Shown piece after piece: positions 12,557-24,690 of a stretch of DNA of 64,000 nucleotides. The stretch's first letter is position 1. Each line of letters opens with the position of its first letter. The notes under the pieces were generated by a model. The model had not been told where the DNA came from. It made no database searches and saw only the letters and a program-made list of their open reading frames with translations. The stretch is from Blastomyces gilchristii SLH14081 (Eukaryota; Ascomycota; Eurotiomycetes; Onygenales; Ajellomycetaceae), in NCBI RefSeq assembly GCF_000003855.2, contig NW_003101678.1, positions 2,824,803 through 2,888,802 of the forward strand. Reading direction: 5' to 3'. Made by a program: the position numbers and the translations under genes.

Positions 12557-15500
12557 TTAACCCACACATGGTGGTAGTTCCTCATCCCACTGTACCTTCA
12601 TGGTTGTTGGGAAGGGAAAGTAGCCAGTATAATCCGGCACTAAATACTTGCTAATGCCACCAGGCCCTGGGATCCTCCTGAGCTCCCCTTGGGGACCTGG
12701 TACTCGTCGCAGGTTCTCCAGCTTGCCTACCGTTTTTAGCATCGCCGTTAGTCCGGTGATGCAGATATTAAACCCCAAGCACTTATGAGGGCCCTGTCCG
12801 AAATGGATATACGAGTCAATATCCCGCGTCAAGTCAACTTTATTGGGTTCAGGGAACTTCTTCGGATCCATAGATGCCTTGACCTAAATCAAAACGATGA
12901 GCATCATAATTTCAATGGATCTCAGGTTGCTTTTGTCTTACCAGGTTACACGCAACACGATCTCCAGGTTCCAAGTTCAACACTTTTAGGCCGTCCTTGA
13001 TAGTTGACTTGGTGACAACCTCTCTATACAGGCCCACCGTTGATCGAAGCCTAGTTCCCTCGAGGAAACTATAACCTAATTAATACACAGCTAGGCGCAA
13101 CAAAACACGGCGACCTTGATGGGAAGATAACTTACTATTTCAAAAGAAGGTCATCAGCCTCAGCGGTATCCAACTTGGACAATCGATGGATCTCTGGCAA
13201 GTGGACAGACCCTTCCTCTGATAAAAAGTAATCGAGACATTGAGAAAATAATTGCGCCTGATTTGCTACCATACCACCTGCTGTTGGAAGCATATGTGTC
13301 CAAACGATCTCCTCAGGAGGTAGGCCGGTATCGAGTAAGCGGCGAATCATATGGACCCCATACTCCATCAGGATATCGTTTCCATACAATCGTTCAGCAA
13401 CACTCGTGAGGAATCCAGTTTGCTTGATCAGCTGCACATTTAACATGACAATATCTCCAAGCTGTTGCGTAACGTTCCGAGCTCCCTGGCGAAGAGGGAA
13501 ACTCTTTGCAGGGTCCGCGTCGAAGAAGATGCAAGTGAACACAAGCGCCATGATCATATAAAGTTCGGCTTCGGTGTATATACCGCGTGAGTTATCTGCT
13601 GTCTTGAGTGGAAGTGAAAAGACGCTCGCGGCAAAATGTACCTGGGCGATGTTGGCGACGTCTCGCACAATGTCCACTTGATTGACTCCAGCAATCTTGT
13701 ACGATTTTTCGAGTAGTAGTTTGAGCGTAATATGTTCATAGAACTTTTTAACCTCCGCCTCCCATTCGCCATGATATAAGGCTTTCCCCATCATCTGCCT
13801 GGAGGCCGCATTGGGTGGCTCATCTCCAGAAAGCATGAAGTCTCTACCAAACGAATTGCGCTCCTTGTGCATCAGAAACTCAATTGCCTCGCCCCATGTA
13901 ACCTTGAAATCTTTTTGGTTTTTAAGGATCGCGTCGCATGCAGCATACGATTCGATCATGGTTGGATGGGGAATCCTCGCCGGTTTGTCCCATGAGTATT
14001 TGCTGGCAAAATCCAGCGTTGTAAGGATTTCTCTGTTTTCATCAGGCACCACTAAGGGAAAGTGGGCGTAAATTGAATTCGGCTTGAAGTGACTGGGGAA
14101 TGTCCGGAGGAACAATTTATAGAATACGTGCCCTTGGTCAACGGTGTTGTCAAAATTTGCTTCATTAAAGCCCCAGTTTGTTAAATTCTTTGGAGTATAA
14201 TCCACAGTATAGAAGCGGTCACCTCGTACCAGAGCAACAGCGTCGGAAAGAATTGCCCGAGATATAGTAAAACTAGCACATAGGCCACTTCCCGGTAACA
14301 AGGCTTCTTTAGCTTCTTCGACAATGAGCCCAGGGTAGAGTTCGACATTGTCGGGATGGTCGTACAAATGCTTGAGTTGGTCAGCGATATATGGGTCAGA
14401 GTTGATATCCTCGAAAGTTTCGTGAGGTTTGAGATTGAAATATTTGCGGAACTCGTTGAGGCTTGAAAGTCTCCAAGAGCGTGCTTGCTTAATCCCAAGA
14501 ATTTCAACCGCTCTGAAGACAGCGGGAATTTGTGAAGCGCCAAACGGCCCTGCACAATCCTCAATGCTCTCCGTGAGAATTTTGGTTAAGTCGTCATCGT
14601 CGAATAAACCGTTTGATCCACGGGTGAGTTTGGCAAATGGTCGCTTTAGAGGATCGTTCGGAATTCCAGCTTCCCATTTGCCGAGAACCCTTAGGAAATC
14701 AGATAGGCTTACTTTGTTCGGGTCCGTATCATCGCCGAATAGCTCTCTATAGGCGTCTTGAGTCCATTTGTCATCACGTTCCGAAACGCAGGAGTGCCAC
14801 CGATATACCAAATTAAATTCTGCGGAAACTTGGTTCCCACCTGCTTCATCGATCTCAGTACCGAAAAGGCCTCTCATAGATTCAGAACGAGGGTCGAGGC
14901 TCCAATCACTGTCCGTCCGGTTGATATTTAGAATCGTGCGCACATAATCTTTCAGGATAATATTTATGTACAGCCCACATGTAATCAAACGGCCAGTTTG
15001 GAAAAGGTCGTTATCGTACTTGGCGTATGCTTTCCCACTCGACTCAGCTGGCTTCGAGAAGCGATCGTCTTGGTTGATTAAAGCCAGATTTTCAACCACA
15101 TGGTTATGGAAACGGTTGAACATTATGAGAAGCACGCCAACACCGGGTGGAAACCCTAAAATTCTCGTCTCGGAAAAGCAGTCCGGCTTCAACTTCCCAT
15201 CCTTGAAGGATCGGACTATATTCTATTCTTCCTAGTTGCTCCCGTAGAGCGGAGCAAGGTCAAGATAAGAGGAAGTAAGGGAACGTGTATAGTCACCACG
15301 GTCAGTGCGGAATAGGTCTGCTGCTATGTAAGCACCCTAAAAATCATTGACACAGATAATAATAACTTACCATGAATAATAATAGAGGCCAGGTAAAATA
15401 GCATGCTCGATATTTTATTAGGATGAGCTTTGAACTGTTTCCGAACCAACAGACTATCGAAAAGGGTCCCCGGGTCTGGGAGCACTGCTGGTTGAACGGA

Positions 15501-16332
15501 CTTCGATGGCACAGTCCTCGCATATGAAGAACCTGCAACTCCGATTTGTGGCCAAAGGATGTTCTGTATCTCATTTAGCTTCGAATGCCGAAATGTTCAG
15601 GTAATGGATACCAAATTACATTGTGTGAACCATCTGCCTGTCGATAAACATACTTTTCGCCGAGATAACTACATATAATCCGTCAAAAAAAGAAAAAAAA
15701 AATCCTCTGGAAAGGTTTCGAATAGATACCTACGACAACGGCGGATGCTTTAGATCGTTCCAAAGCAAAGAGAGAAGAGAGTTGCTCAACCTATCTGCAT
15801 TTCGTGATCTGGAGGGCAACGAGGAAGCGAGCTAAATATCCAGAATGAATCTCTGGAGGCAACTATTCGTTTGGCGGCTGTGCCTTACCTGGATGACCCT
15901 CTCCATGATATAATCCTTATCATTGACTGGTTCTCCCGTCGCAGCATTTCGAACAACATCAACCAGCGTATCGAGATCTTTAATGCCGACTTTCTTCAGG
16001 TCATCGATTAAAGTCGGTTCAGGCGGCGTTTCGTCAATATAACTTCCATCCCCAGTTCGGGTAGGCAGCGGCCGCAACGAAGCGCGGATGAGTTGACTAA
16101 GTTTTGACACGCCATCTTCTATCTCTTCGCGGAGAGAACCGTTCCCAGAAGATCCCGTCATTCTCGACGTTATCTTCACAGCGGCAACGATAGGGAAGAT
16201 TAGAGTTCTGATGCAGATGTTAGCTACCCACTGCTTCAATCCTAGAGTCATGGTGATGGTGGTGATGGAAGCTATCTGAACGCCTAACAAGAGCAGGTAT
16301 ATGAGGGCTTCTAAGTTTCTTCCAAGCGACAT
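12557..16332 (-). pseudogene. PpoA-like fatty-acid dioxygenase/P450 with two nonsense codons
   Basis: Psi-factor-producing oxygenase (linoleate diol synthase) family: an N-terminal haem peroxidase-like dioxygenase fused to a P450-type hydroperoxide isomerase that makes developmental oxylipins. Exons by eye: 15889-16332, 15734-15831, 15620-15668, 15371-15563, 13136-15317, 12942-13068, 12557-12883; all junctions keep frame. Key motifs survive: YRWH (catalytic Tyr and proximal His), ANQAQL (Asn..Gln of the isomerase) and GPHKCLG (P450 haem Cys). Cys retention argues for a PpoA-type rather than PpoC-type enzyme. However, directly after the conserved YLDLAPLYGSN segment there are TAG codons at 15232-15234 and 15223-15225, where family members have Gln or a similar residue (NQxEQ). 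No GT..AG intron can remove them without deleting conserved sequence. The start may instead be the ATG at 16161, because the first 57 residues look unlike the family. Likely a recent pseudogene; sequencing error or editing is not excluded. Confidence 0.85.
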
Positions 16333-18281
16333 GTGTCATATGGTCACCCTAGCACATGAAGCCAGAGATAAAGGTTTTATCAGGGCATTGAGACATGGTA
16401 TTACAATGCACTCCCCACACATAGGGGCTCATGATGATGCTTCTGAAGACATGAACCGCAGCAAATGAGCGGCAATAGCACGGCAGCGAAGATAATGGTT
16501 AGACATTGCATGACTTACCGAAATATGAGCAACCACTGGATCAGACGGGCAAATAGGGACGTGATCCGATTTCAGAAAGCAACACAAAAGGTCCTGATCT
16601 CAGTCACCAAATACCGCGGGAGCACAGAGACAGGGAAGCAGAGCTATTCGTCTAAGGAAATCAAAGAACACACACGAATCAACGATATGGAACTCGTTGA
16701 TCCATTTATACAGTGGAAATTTGACATTCGCACTCCAGAACGAGTGAATCCTGTTTCCTTGATGGCGAGGCTGAGCAGACATCCGCCCAAAGGAACATCG
16801 CCCATAGTTCGAACGAGACAGCGGGTCTACTAGATAGATCCACCATCGGGCGATCCAGGGCTGGCGGTTCCAGACGCACGCAGATCCCGTTTGTCATCGC
16901 CAGTTTGAATCCGGGATTGGCGGAAGGAATGCAGGCCTGGGATATGCACAATCCCTTGAGCTACTAGGTGCTAAGTTGGTTGGAGTTTTGCGTACAAGCA
17001 TATCTGGGCCAGATTTGCGATTTCCCCGCCTGCGTCATGGGCACAGAGTCCATCAGTTGCGGCTGTCAGCGACGGCACGAGGTTCGTCTCACCCACCAGG
17101 CTGAATGAAAGAGGCTAAAAGATATCCCAAAACAGGAAGAAAAAAAAAGAAAGAAAAGAAAAGAAAAGGAGGCTATTAAATACGAGGACAACGAAGGCGC
17201 AAAATCATGTTCAGGGTTTAATAAGATGCAACCAAGGATCCAAGGCTGTGGTGGTCCCTTCTTTCAGCCGCTAAATTGGGGGCAACTGTCCCCTGCCCAG
17301 GTGTTTCGGGTATTGAAGTCGTTAAATGCCAGTTTAACCTCACTTAGAGCGCTATCCGTTTGCTGGGCGAACTCAGCTCATCAGATTAATCAGTGAGCGA
17401 TTGTTTGGTCATCTTCTATGGCTGGCTGGGAAGCAATGTGGGCAATTCATTGGTACGCTCCTTCGAGCTGTAATGTCAACAATCCATGGAAGTTAGTCTA
17501 TAAATAAGTAGAACAAGTCTGAGCTGAGCGGTTGCCTACCAACGTCGGGCACAACCCCGCTTGTGTCGGTACAAAACCTCTTGCCCTTGAGATCGTTAAC
17601 CTGACGCTGTGTGCCATACGTTTTTCGGATGTCACAGTATTTGAATCAGCAATGTTCCGTGCTTTGCTTCAAGAAGCAAGATGTAAGGTGTGAAGGGAAG
17701 ATATAGTTATGCACTCCACTTCTAGTTGCTAATGCCGCTCACCAGGCATACTGTTCGGCAACTGGGCTCCCTTGCAGTCACCAGATATCGTCCTGGTTTG
17801 CTGGATAACGATGAAGCTATCATTGCCTTCACCCAATAACGAATCAAGGAAATATCCTATCCAGGCCCATCCCCTCCATGTCATGCCACAGCTCTATCTA
17901 TCCCTGCCAACAGATTGGATGACAAAGGAGATGACAATGAGATCACCACTGGGTGCATGAATCTAACACTGAATTACCTCCTCCACTTGTTAGACTCAAA
18001 AGCTTTAGAGAACCTCATAATATGTTGCGCTATCCGTATAAAACTGGCAATGAGCTCCAGGACTGCCGTAACCGGATTAGGATGCCTCGAGAGCCGCCAA
18101 GCAGAACTGGGTCCATCACGTGAACTCTTTCCCTTAAGGTTACTGGCTGGGGCCAACTTGAACTCGGGAACCGAGTAACCTTCCAACTCGTTGATGTTCC
18201 CAGTCTCAGGCAAGCACTGTCAGGCCAAGAGAGTACGATTTCTGGTTGATTCATTGATCACTTGAAGGAGACTGTATTCCA
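16333..18281. other. Intergenic, nothing recognised
   Basis: About 1.9 kb with only short, motif-free frames. It contains a small purine tract (A and GAAA runs) near 17141-17170. It should include the Ppo upstream region and the TSC13 promoter. Confidence 0.5.
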
Positions 18282-19453
18282 ATGGCTTCAAATATCACTC
18301 TCAGCATCAAGCCGCGAGGTGTGTTCAAACTTAGAGGGTACCCCGAAGTTTGATATATCCTTACACGCCCATATATCCAAAAGTTATAGAAGCGTATCAA
18401 AAGCTAACAATATAATCAATCACCTTCTCGACAGGCAATCCAATCGCCAAACTTCCTCAAGAGCTGTCAATCGATCCCAACGCAACTGGGTCAGAGCTAT
18501 ATAACACCATCGCGTCGCGATGCGGGCTTTCCATACACCGCATTAGGGTCACCAAGGCCAGCGATGGGAGTGTCATCCGCAACAACAGCGATGCCACTGT
18601 ACACTCCACCGGCCTCCGAAATCAGAGCACCATCTACATAAAAGATCTAGGTCCGCATTACCTCAGTTCCCTTGTTCCCTCTTGCATTCTCACTCTACCA
18701 TCTTAGGATGCTCAATACGTATACATATTCCCCGCGAGAATCATCTCTCTGACATCATATCCAGGAGTCCAACTCGGCTGGCGAACCGTCTACCTGATTG
18801 AATATTTCGGCCCACTCCTCATCCACCCAATATTCCTCATGCAGTCCATGCGCTCCAAAATCTATCGCACCCCTAATCCTCCCCAAGTTACCAATTACCA
18901 ACTTCTGTTCTGCGCCCTCATTCTCCTCCACTTTGTGAAACGCGAACTAGAAACAGCCTTCCTCCACCGCTTCGGCCGCGCAACCATGCCCGCAGTCTTC
19001 GTCATCCGCAATAGCGCGCACTACTGGGTCCTCTCAGGTCTTAACGTCGCCTACTGGGTCTACGCACCAACCTCCAATGCCGCATCTACAACGATTGAAT
19101 CTGCAAACCCATTCCTACTCTACACTGGCCTAGCTTTATTCGCCTTCGGCCAACTAGCAAATCTAAATGCACATATAGTGCTCCGAAACCTCCGACGGCC
19201 CGGCACGAGCGAACGGGGCATCCCGCGTGGCTTCGGGTTTAACTGGGTGACGTGCCCCAATTACCTATTCGAGGTAATTGCATGGGTCGGTATGTATCTG
19301 GTCAGCGGGTTGAGTTGGAGCGTGGTGCTCTTTATCATTGTTGCGTGTGCGCCCATGATTACCTGGGCGAAACAGAAGGAGCGCTCGTATCGCAAAGAGT
19401 TTGGTGACAAGTATAAGAAGAAGCGGTTCGCCATGCTGCCGGGCATTGTCTGA
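18282..19453 (+). CDS. tsc13: Very-long-chain enoyl-CoA reductase (TSC13/TECR)
   Basis: Catalyses the last reduction of each very-long-chain fatty acid elongation cycle in the ER membrane, needed for sphingolipid acyl chains. Exons: 18282-18318, 18435-18650, 18765-19453 (942 nt, 313 residues). The N-terminus MASNITLSIKPRG followed by PIAKLP and RIRVTKASDG is the ubiquitin-like fold seen in TECR proteins. Then comes a multi-spanning membrane region ending in the 5-alpha-reductase-type signature GFGFNWVTCPNYLFE and a basic C-terminal tail (KKKRF). The start is fixed by the 37-nt first exon, whose split glycine codon joins exon 2. It lies alone on the plus strand between two broken genes. The GTCCGC donor of exon 2 is weak, but the frame on both sides leaves little choice. 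Confidence 0.95.
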
Positions 19454-20473
19454 GCTTGGTGCTTTCCGCTTGTGGGTGGTGGTACTAACGCTGTCGACTG
19501 GCTACCTAGACGCGGGATCAAATCAGTCGACCATTGTCTGGGGATAGCAGCAAGGGGTTGGACGGCGTGGTGTTTGTCGGTGGGACAGGACGAGGTGGCC
19601 ATGATTGAGTTTAATGCAGGCTCGGATTGTGACATTGGTCAGCAGGAGGCCTGTCCTTTGTCTTCGGGTAACAACCTTTCTTAATCCATAAAAAAAATAT
19701 GTGTTCGGCGTCGGTGTATATTATGCAACGTGAAACAATCCTGTTTTATTAGCCGGGGAAGATCAATTTGCGAACAGATGTACTATAACTAGTTGAAGTA
19801 ATGTTTTTAAATTTATCTCTCATTCGTTTCATTCGTGAAACATAGTTTATTCGCTTTCATCCATTTTATGCAAAACCGTTGGGTTGTGTGATATAGATAG
19901 AACATTGTATCATCCGTGGATAGATTATTGGGGGCAAACCGGACATTTTTTACTATTTACCTATCCTTCGAGGTCGGGAAGTAGATGGTGTAGAACGGCT
20001 AGATATTGTTTGTAGTAGATAATGATAGGCTGCCGTAAATAGCATCCTGGAATGTCTGTGAAACCCTTTGGTGCCAGGTAGATACAGCGATTTTCTCAAT
20101 CATTATCTGCTTAGTGGCTTGCAATCGAAATTCTATGCCTGTGGCGGGTCTCAGTATGCCGGACACCACAGGAATGATGCAAGACATTTGAATGGGTTTT
20201 GGAAATTTGGATAAACTCACCCTAGGCAACTCTATCAGAAAAAATGAATGTGTTCAAAATATTTGACTTGGTTTGGGTTTTTTTACTGCGAAGAACATTT
20301 GCGGATGTTACAGATCCCTTTCCTTGGGTGCCTTCAAACTCTCTGACATTCATAGATATTCAGAGAGCCAGCAGGCAGACTCATTCAAAAGGCAGCTGCT
20401 CTCACATCTACGGCCACCAAGTTTTATCAAGCTGGTCGTGCTTCGAACCTGCAACCCGTCACTTCCATGGCCG
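19454..20473. other. Intergenic, nothing recognised
   Basis: AT-rich stretch with no supported gene; it holds the 3' flanks of TSC13 and of the converging APH-like pseudogene. Short plus-strand frames at 20244-20515 show no family motifs. Confidence 0.45.
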
Positions 20474-21501
20474 CTAGATAAGCCAGAATTTCTTCGACAA
20501 GTTGGCTTTTGGTGATATGCACCCTGTTGCCCTTCTCAATTCTATGTCACCGGAATATGAATCAACTGTTAGAGAAGTCAACGCCTGTTCACAATCCAGT
20601 TCTGCCATGTATGAGCTGCCCCCAAGCCCTATCACAAAGTTGTACCACCAGTAACCTTTCGGAATCAACCTGAGGGCTGTGGTAAAGTCCCGATATTCAG
20701 GACACCAGCCTGCTGACTCCCAGTCCAAAAAGCCTGTAATTTGTCCATTTTGTACAGCGATGTTATGGTGCTTGAGGTCGCCGTGCGTGAAAACGATACG
20801 ATGAGGCATTGAATCTACTTTTCTAGCACAATCAAGTGCGTTGTTGTATTCTGTTTCTGATGGGAATCCCCCTGACCAAGCAGTGCTCCGGAGGTATTCA
20901 TGTATTCATTGAACTTTTGTTCTGACTCAAAAGGGCCAATGAGATGATTAGGTACGCGAACGCTCCTAATAGCTGTGTTCATCAAAGAGCAAATTCTGTT
21001 CTCCCCCCATGGACTTTTCCATCTCCGGATTGCTTCTAAATAACCCTTTAATTGCAATTGGATCGAATCTCGCTCAGTGTCACTTGGGATTTTGTAAACT
21101 CGACCAAGTTCATCGCCGGGGATACGAGTCATCAGAATTGATACTGGAGCATGCGGAGTATCTGGATGGTCTCCATAGCAGATCACCTTCGGAACTGGGA
21201 GACCTGCTCTTCTGGCGACCTACATTGTCAAGACTTCTTCTAACCGAGTACCATCAGACCACTTCAGAATCAGCCCAAATGGAAGCTGAGCAATCTGATT
21301 ATCAAAAGTAGCCCCGACCCAGCGACAATAAGACTCAGAGAACAATCTCAGATATTTGTGGATAATGCCCCATAATCGGCGTACTTTAGGGTGGGTCGCG
21401 CGAGGTGTTTCTGGTATTTTGCTGGTCACTGTAGGTGAGATATTATTTGCCCAGGTAAAATCCGGTATAAAGCAGCGCGGTAGTAACGAAAATCCCATCA
21501 C
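20474..21501 (-). pseudogene. APH/choline-kinase-type phosphotransferase, nonsense and frameshift
   Basis: Related to fungal aminoglycoside-phosphotransferase (APH) family proteins, which have a kinase-like fold and mostly unknown substrates. Three consecutive frame segments make one protein: 21220-21501 (ends LILKWSDGTRLEEVLTM), about 20905-21219 (starts VARRAGLPVPKVICYGDHPD), and about 20474-20905 (contains SGGFPSETEYNNALD, the catalytic-loop motif FTHGDLKHHN and the Mg-binding GFLDWESAGW). The first break is a TAG at 21220-21222 exactly where family sequences continue with Gln or another residue. The second is a frameshift near 20890-20905 that replaces an EYLRSTAW-like stretch. No splice sites explain either break. 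The catalytic Asp and Asn are intact, so decay looks fairly recent. The C-terminus after SLTVDSY is uncertain. Confidence 0.8.
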
Positions 21502-22650
21502 AGCGTGAGGTTATAAAGAAAGTGCAAGAGAGAGAAAGATAAGGTAACTATAAGTAGTTAACCGTCAGGGGCTGACTAATCAGTCCGCCGCGGTCACAAA
21601 ACCTCCCTAGGGGTATCAGGCGCGCCAGCACGGTAGCTAGTCTACCGCCAGACGGAGTCTAGTTGCCTATGCCTATCTACATTATATGTACAAATTATCC
21701 TCCTTCCTGGAGGTTTTGCTTGTGGTGCCATTACAGGTGGGCATAGATTGCTGCAGGGTGTTAGACCCTGTGGGGGGTTGTCAGGCCCAGGACAGCGAGA
21801 TATCTGGGGTAAAGAAAGTAAATGAAAAGAGAAGAAAGGAGTGTGGAGAGAGGGTAAAAAGGAAAAAAACAGGACATAAGAGAAGGGGCGAGAGAGAGGC
21901 GCCAGGGGATAAGAGGCCTGGAACCGGGCTAATTCGTGGTGCGAGTATCTGGTTCTACTCTAGAAATTTGAAATACTAACCTCGTGTCCAATGCCTTGGC
22001 CTTCTAGGTAGGTATTATACATCGTGCGATGCGCCAGTTGCTGGTTCCAAACCTGAAGGGGGGTTAGATGTAAGCCACCTAGTCACAAAGGTGGATGGTA
22101 CCAGGCGCTATCTTATAGCAAGCGTTCACACGTATACAGTAAGGTTGGGCCGTACAGTATGCCTTATGATGTTTGATCACTATAGGATAGGGTAGTGCCA
22201 GCTAACCGGATGGACGGTAGGTATATAGAGGATATCTAGCGTTACTAGTTAACCACGGCGGTGGCTTAGGTTCTTGTAGAATATAGTAGTCTAAAAGAGT
22301 AGACAGAATAAAAGAGTAGCAAACTACCTTAGAAATACATAAGAGCAAAAAATTTCCAGGATACAGCCATTCAGCAGTTCTAGATCTGAATCCTGAGCTC
22401 CTTCCATCTTTATGTAAAATTCTAAACCAATCATGAAAACTCAAATATGTAAATGAAATGAAACGAACAGAAAAGAAAAAGAAGAAAAAAAAAAAAAGAA
22501 AAGGGAAAAAAGGGAAAGGGAAAAAGATGCCCAATGGACGACAGACATTATTTAGATAATAGGAAAAAGCCAGCATTTTTCATGGACATACAGAGTACAT
22601 TCTTCAAAGCAAGGAAATAGAAAGAGAAGAGGAGTGAGAAAATTTTACAC
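21502..22650. other. Repeat-like non-coding DNA, possible transposon debris
   Basis: No coding capacity. The stretch has a patchy base composition: a G/C-rich segment near 21580-21660, purine-rich GAGAG/AAAGG sequence near 21800-21920, and an A-rich purine run near 22480-22530. A partly inverted resemblance (TAGTTAACCGTC near 21557 and TAGTTAACCACGG near 22240) and a candidate TGTTAGACC element end near 21757 hint at a degraded LTR or inverted-repeat element, but I found no clean pair of ends or target-site duplication. Confidence 0.3.
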
Positions 22651-23789
22651 TCATCTATTCGCGTTACTTGTCTCCCGGGCCCATTTCGTCCAAAAGATCT
22701 CCATCTGCTGCTCGCAAGTCTTTTTGGGTTCAGGGGCATCGCAACCCAAAAACCGAACGATAAAGTCTCCGTCGTTGAACAGGCTGTCTGGCATTAAGGA
22801 AGGAGAATCCGTCGTATAAGAATTGAGAATACGTTGTGGGATCAGCGCTAATTTTGCGAGGAGGGTGGGGTGCCATTGGATGATATGATCCTATGATGGG
22901 AAAGAAAAGAGGGTTAGTAAAAGAGTAGTTATGGTTGCGGAAGCGTTTGCGGGTTGGATTTCACAGATACATGGCAATATGAACACTCACCAGAGCATGG
23001 GTTTCCGCTTTTGCAAAGTTATAACTGCGGTATAAGGGGTCAAACCACGCATCCAGAAAGTAGCGAGTCCAGTCTGTTCGCCGCAGGATCATGCTACCAG
23101 GGCACAGATTTTCCGCATCTTGGCTGATGATGAAGTCCACGTCTTTTGCTTTTAGGTGACTAAATGTCTTGATGACGCTACTCGGCGGCACTACGGGTTT
23201 ATCTTTGATCATAAGGAATTCCAGCCGCTTGTAATCGAGGATATGGGAAGTCAGGGAGAGGGAAGGGTTCATGATGACGGCATGCGGCGAAATATGGAAG
23301 AAATGGGATGCCTTCGGATACAAAGTGTAGGCATGGCGGAGGGCAGGGACTAAGGCCCAGCTGCGAGGAGCGCCGTCTAGGTAGGGAAGGTATTCTCTTG
23401 TACTGGCGAAAAAGTTTGTGTAGCCTGTTTGTTTATCTCCTTATTAGCACGTTGTAATTCACTGCCAAAGAGCTTCTTGCATTATTCTTACCATGACGCT
23501 TAGCATAATCTTCCCGATTATGCTTAATGCGTTGAATATACTTGTCACTGAATTTCTCCTCATCCAAAACCGTGACAATTACTATATTCGTCTCCCCGGT
23601 TGGTATGACCTCTCCCGAAGACGCAAGAGACGAAGAAGAGGAGAAAAGGCGAGAGAGCAAGAAAAAGAACGAGAAAGCAACAACTGCCAATACAGCAGCT
23701 ACTTTCAACTTGCGGCGAGTGGAGGTGTGTGAGAGGCGCGTGTACGAGACATTATGCGAAGGCTTGCGCGGGGGTAGGGCGAACTGCAT
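22651..23789 (-). CDS. GT34 alpha-mannosyltransferase, MNN10/MNN11 type, without a visible DxD
   Basis: Golgi type II membrane protein of glycosyltransferase family 34, which elongates N-glycan mannan as part of the MNN10/MNN11 complex. Exons: 23492-23789, 22991-23424, 22651-22890 (972 nt, 323 residues). It has a basic cytosolic tail, one membrane anchor at about residues 29-47, then family segments DKYIQRIKHNREDYAKRHGY, SWALVPALRHAY and VIMNPSLSL. The position that normally reads like WYLDQDA, with the metal-binding Asp pair, here reads FHISPHA (residues 142-148), so both acidic residues are absent. That fits an MNN11-like partner subunit rather than a catalytic copy, though it could also mean loss of activity. 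All introns have canonical donors and the C-terminus is complete. Confidence 0.85.
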
Positions 23790-24690
23790 CTTCTGTATAT
23801 TTTAAAATTCCTGAAATTCAAACTCCTTCCCCCAGCTACGGGGATGCTGGGAGACAACAGTAATCAAACCCTCCTCTTGGAAGACTTTGACATGTGGTTC
23901 TTTTTTTTTTCCCCTGGTCTCTGGGCCGTGTTAAGAGCTTCGCGCTTGCATAATAATTTGAGGATGCGAGATGAAGACGGGCCTCGGGGCGGAACAACAA
24001 GATTCTCCGCTCTCTATCCAGCAGAATGTTTTGGACTAGTCACTGGAGCTGTATAATAATTGATGTGGTGTGTTCAGAGGTTTTCTAGTTATTAATATGT
24101 TTATTGATTTCAATTTGCTTTACCTGAGTTGTGCGCCACGAGAGGGCAAGCAGTTTTATGGCATCTAGTCAGGGTTATATATATTGTCAAATATTATCCG
24201 AATATCTGAGACATTCGAAGAACATCATCTCCAGCTAGCCATGCAGCATTCCAGGATCCCAGTCTTGAAACCGAGGATGGACTGCACCACGAATACGCGA
24301 GACTACGCTTTCTGGTATTGTAAAGTTAATTTTGTAAAGTACTAGCACATATGTGAAATTTGCGTGCCACCCAAGGGGCGCAGATGCGGTAGTCATCCAG
24401 GATTGGACGCTCACATTTTGGAGAAGAAAGAAATTAATTGATTACCACGACATCAAAAAATACATAGTCTAATATACATCCCATTGTAAGCAGGGGTAAG
24501 TGTGTGAACAATCAGTGCGAGATATCTTCCAGCCATCTACCGCCCCATCCTGCCACCACCAGAGCGCAAGGCTGACGATTTACACCAGTTGAACAGATAA
24601 GATAAACCTAGACTCAGATACCCTCCCGACACATCAATCAACTCAAAGGCACACATCCATTCCCATCCCAAATTGAAAATTTCCGCTCGA
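23790..24690. other. Intergenic, nothing recognised
   Basis: About 900 bp between the GT34 gene start and the 3' end of the mitochondrial ribosomal protein gene. It includes a short T-run near 23901. No supported gene or RNA. Confidence 0.5.

Noticed and set aside
15190..15192. Starting the Ppo gene at 15192, just right of the nonsense codons
   Set aside because: That codon is TTG inside the conserved FKDGKLKPDC segment of the peroxidase domain; upstream exons are clearly part of the same gene.
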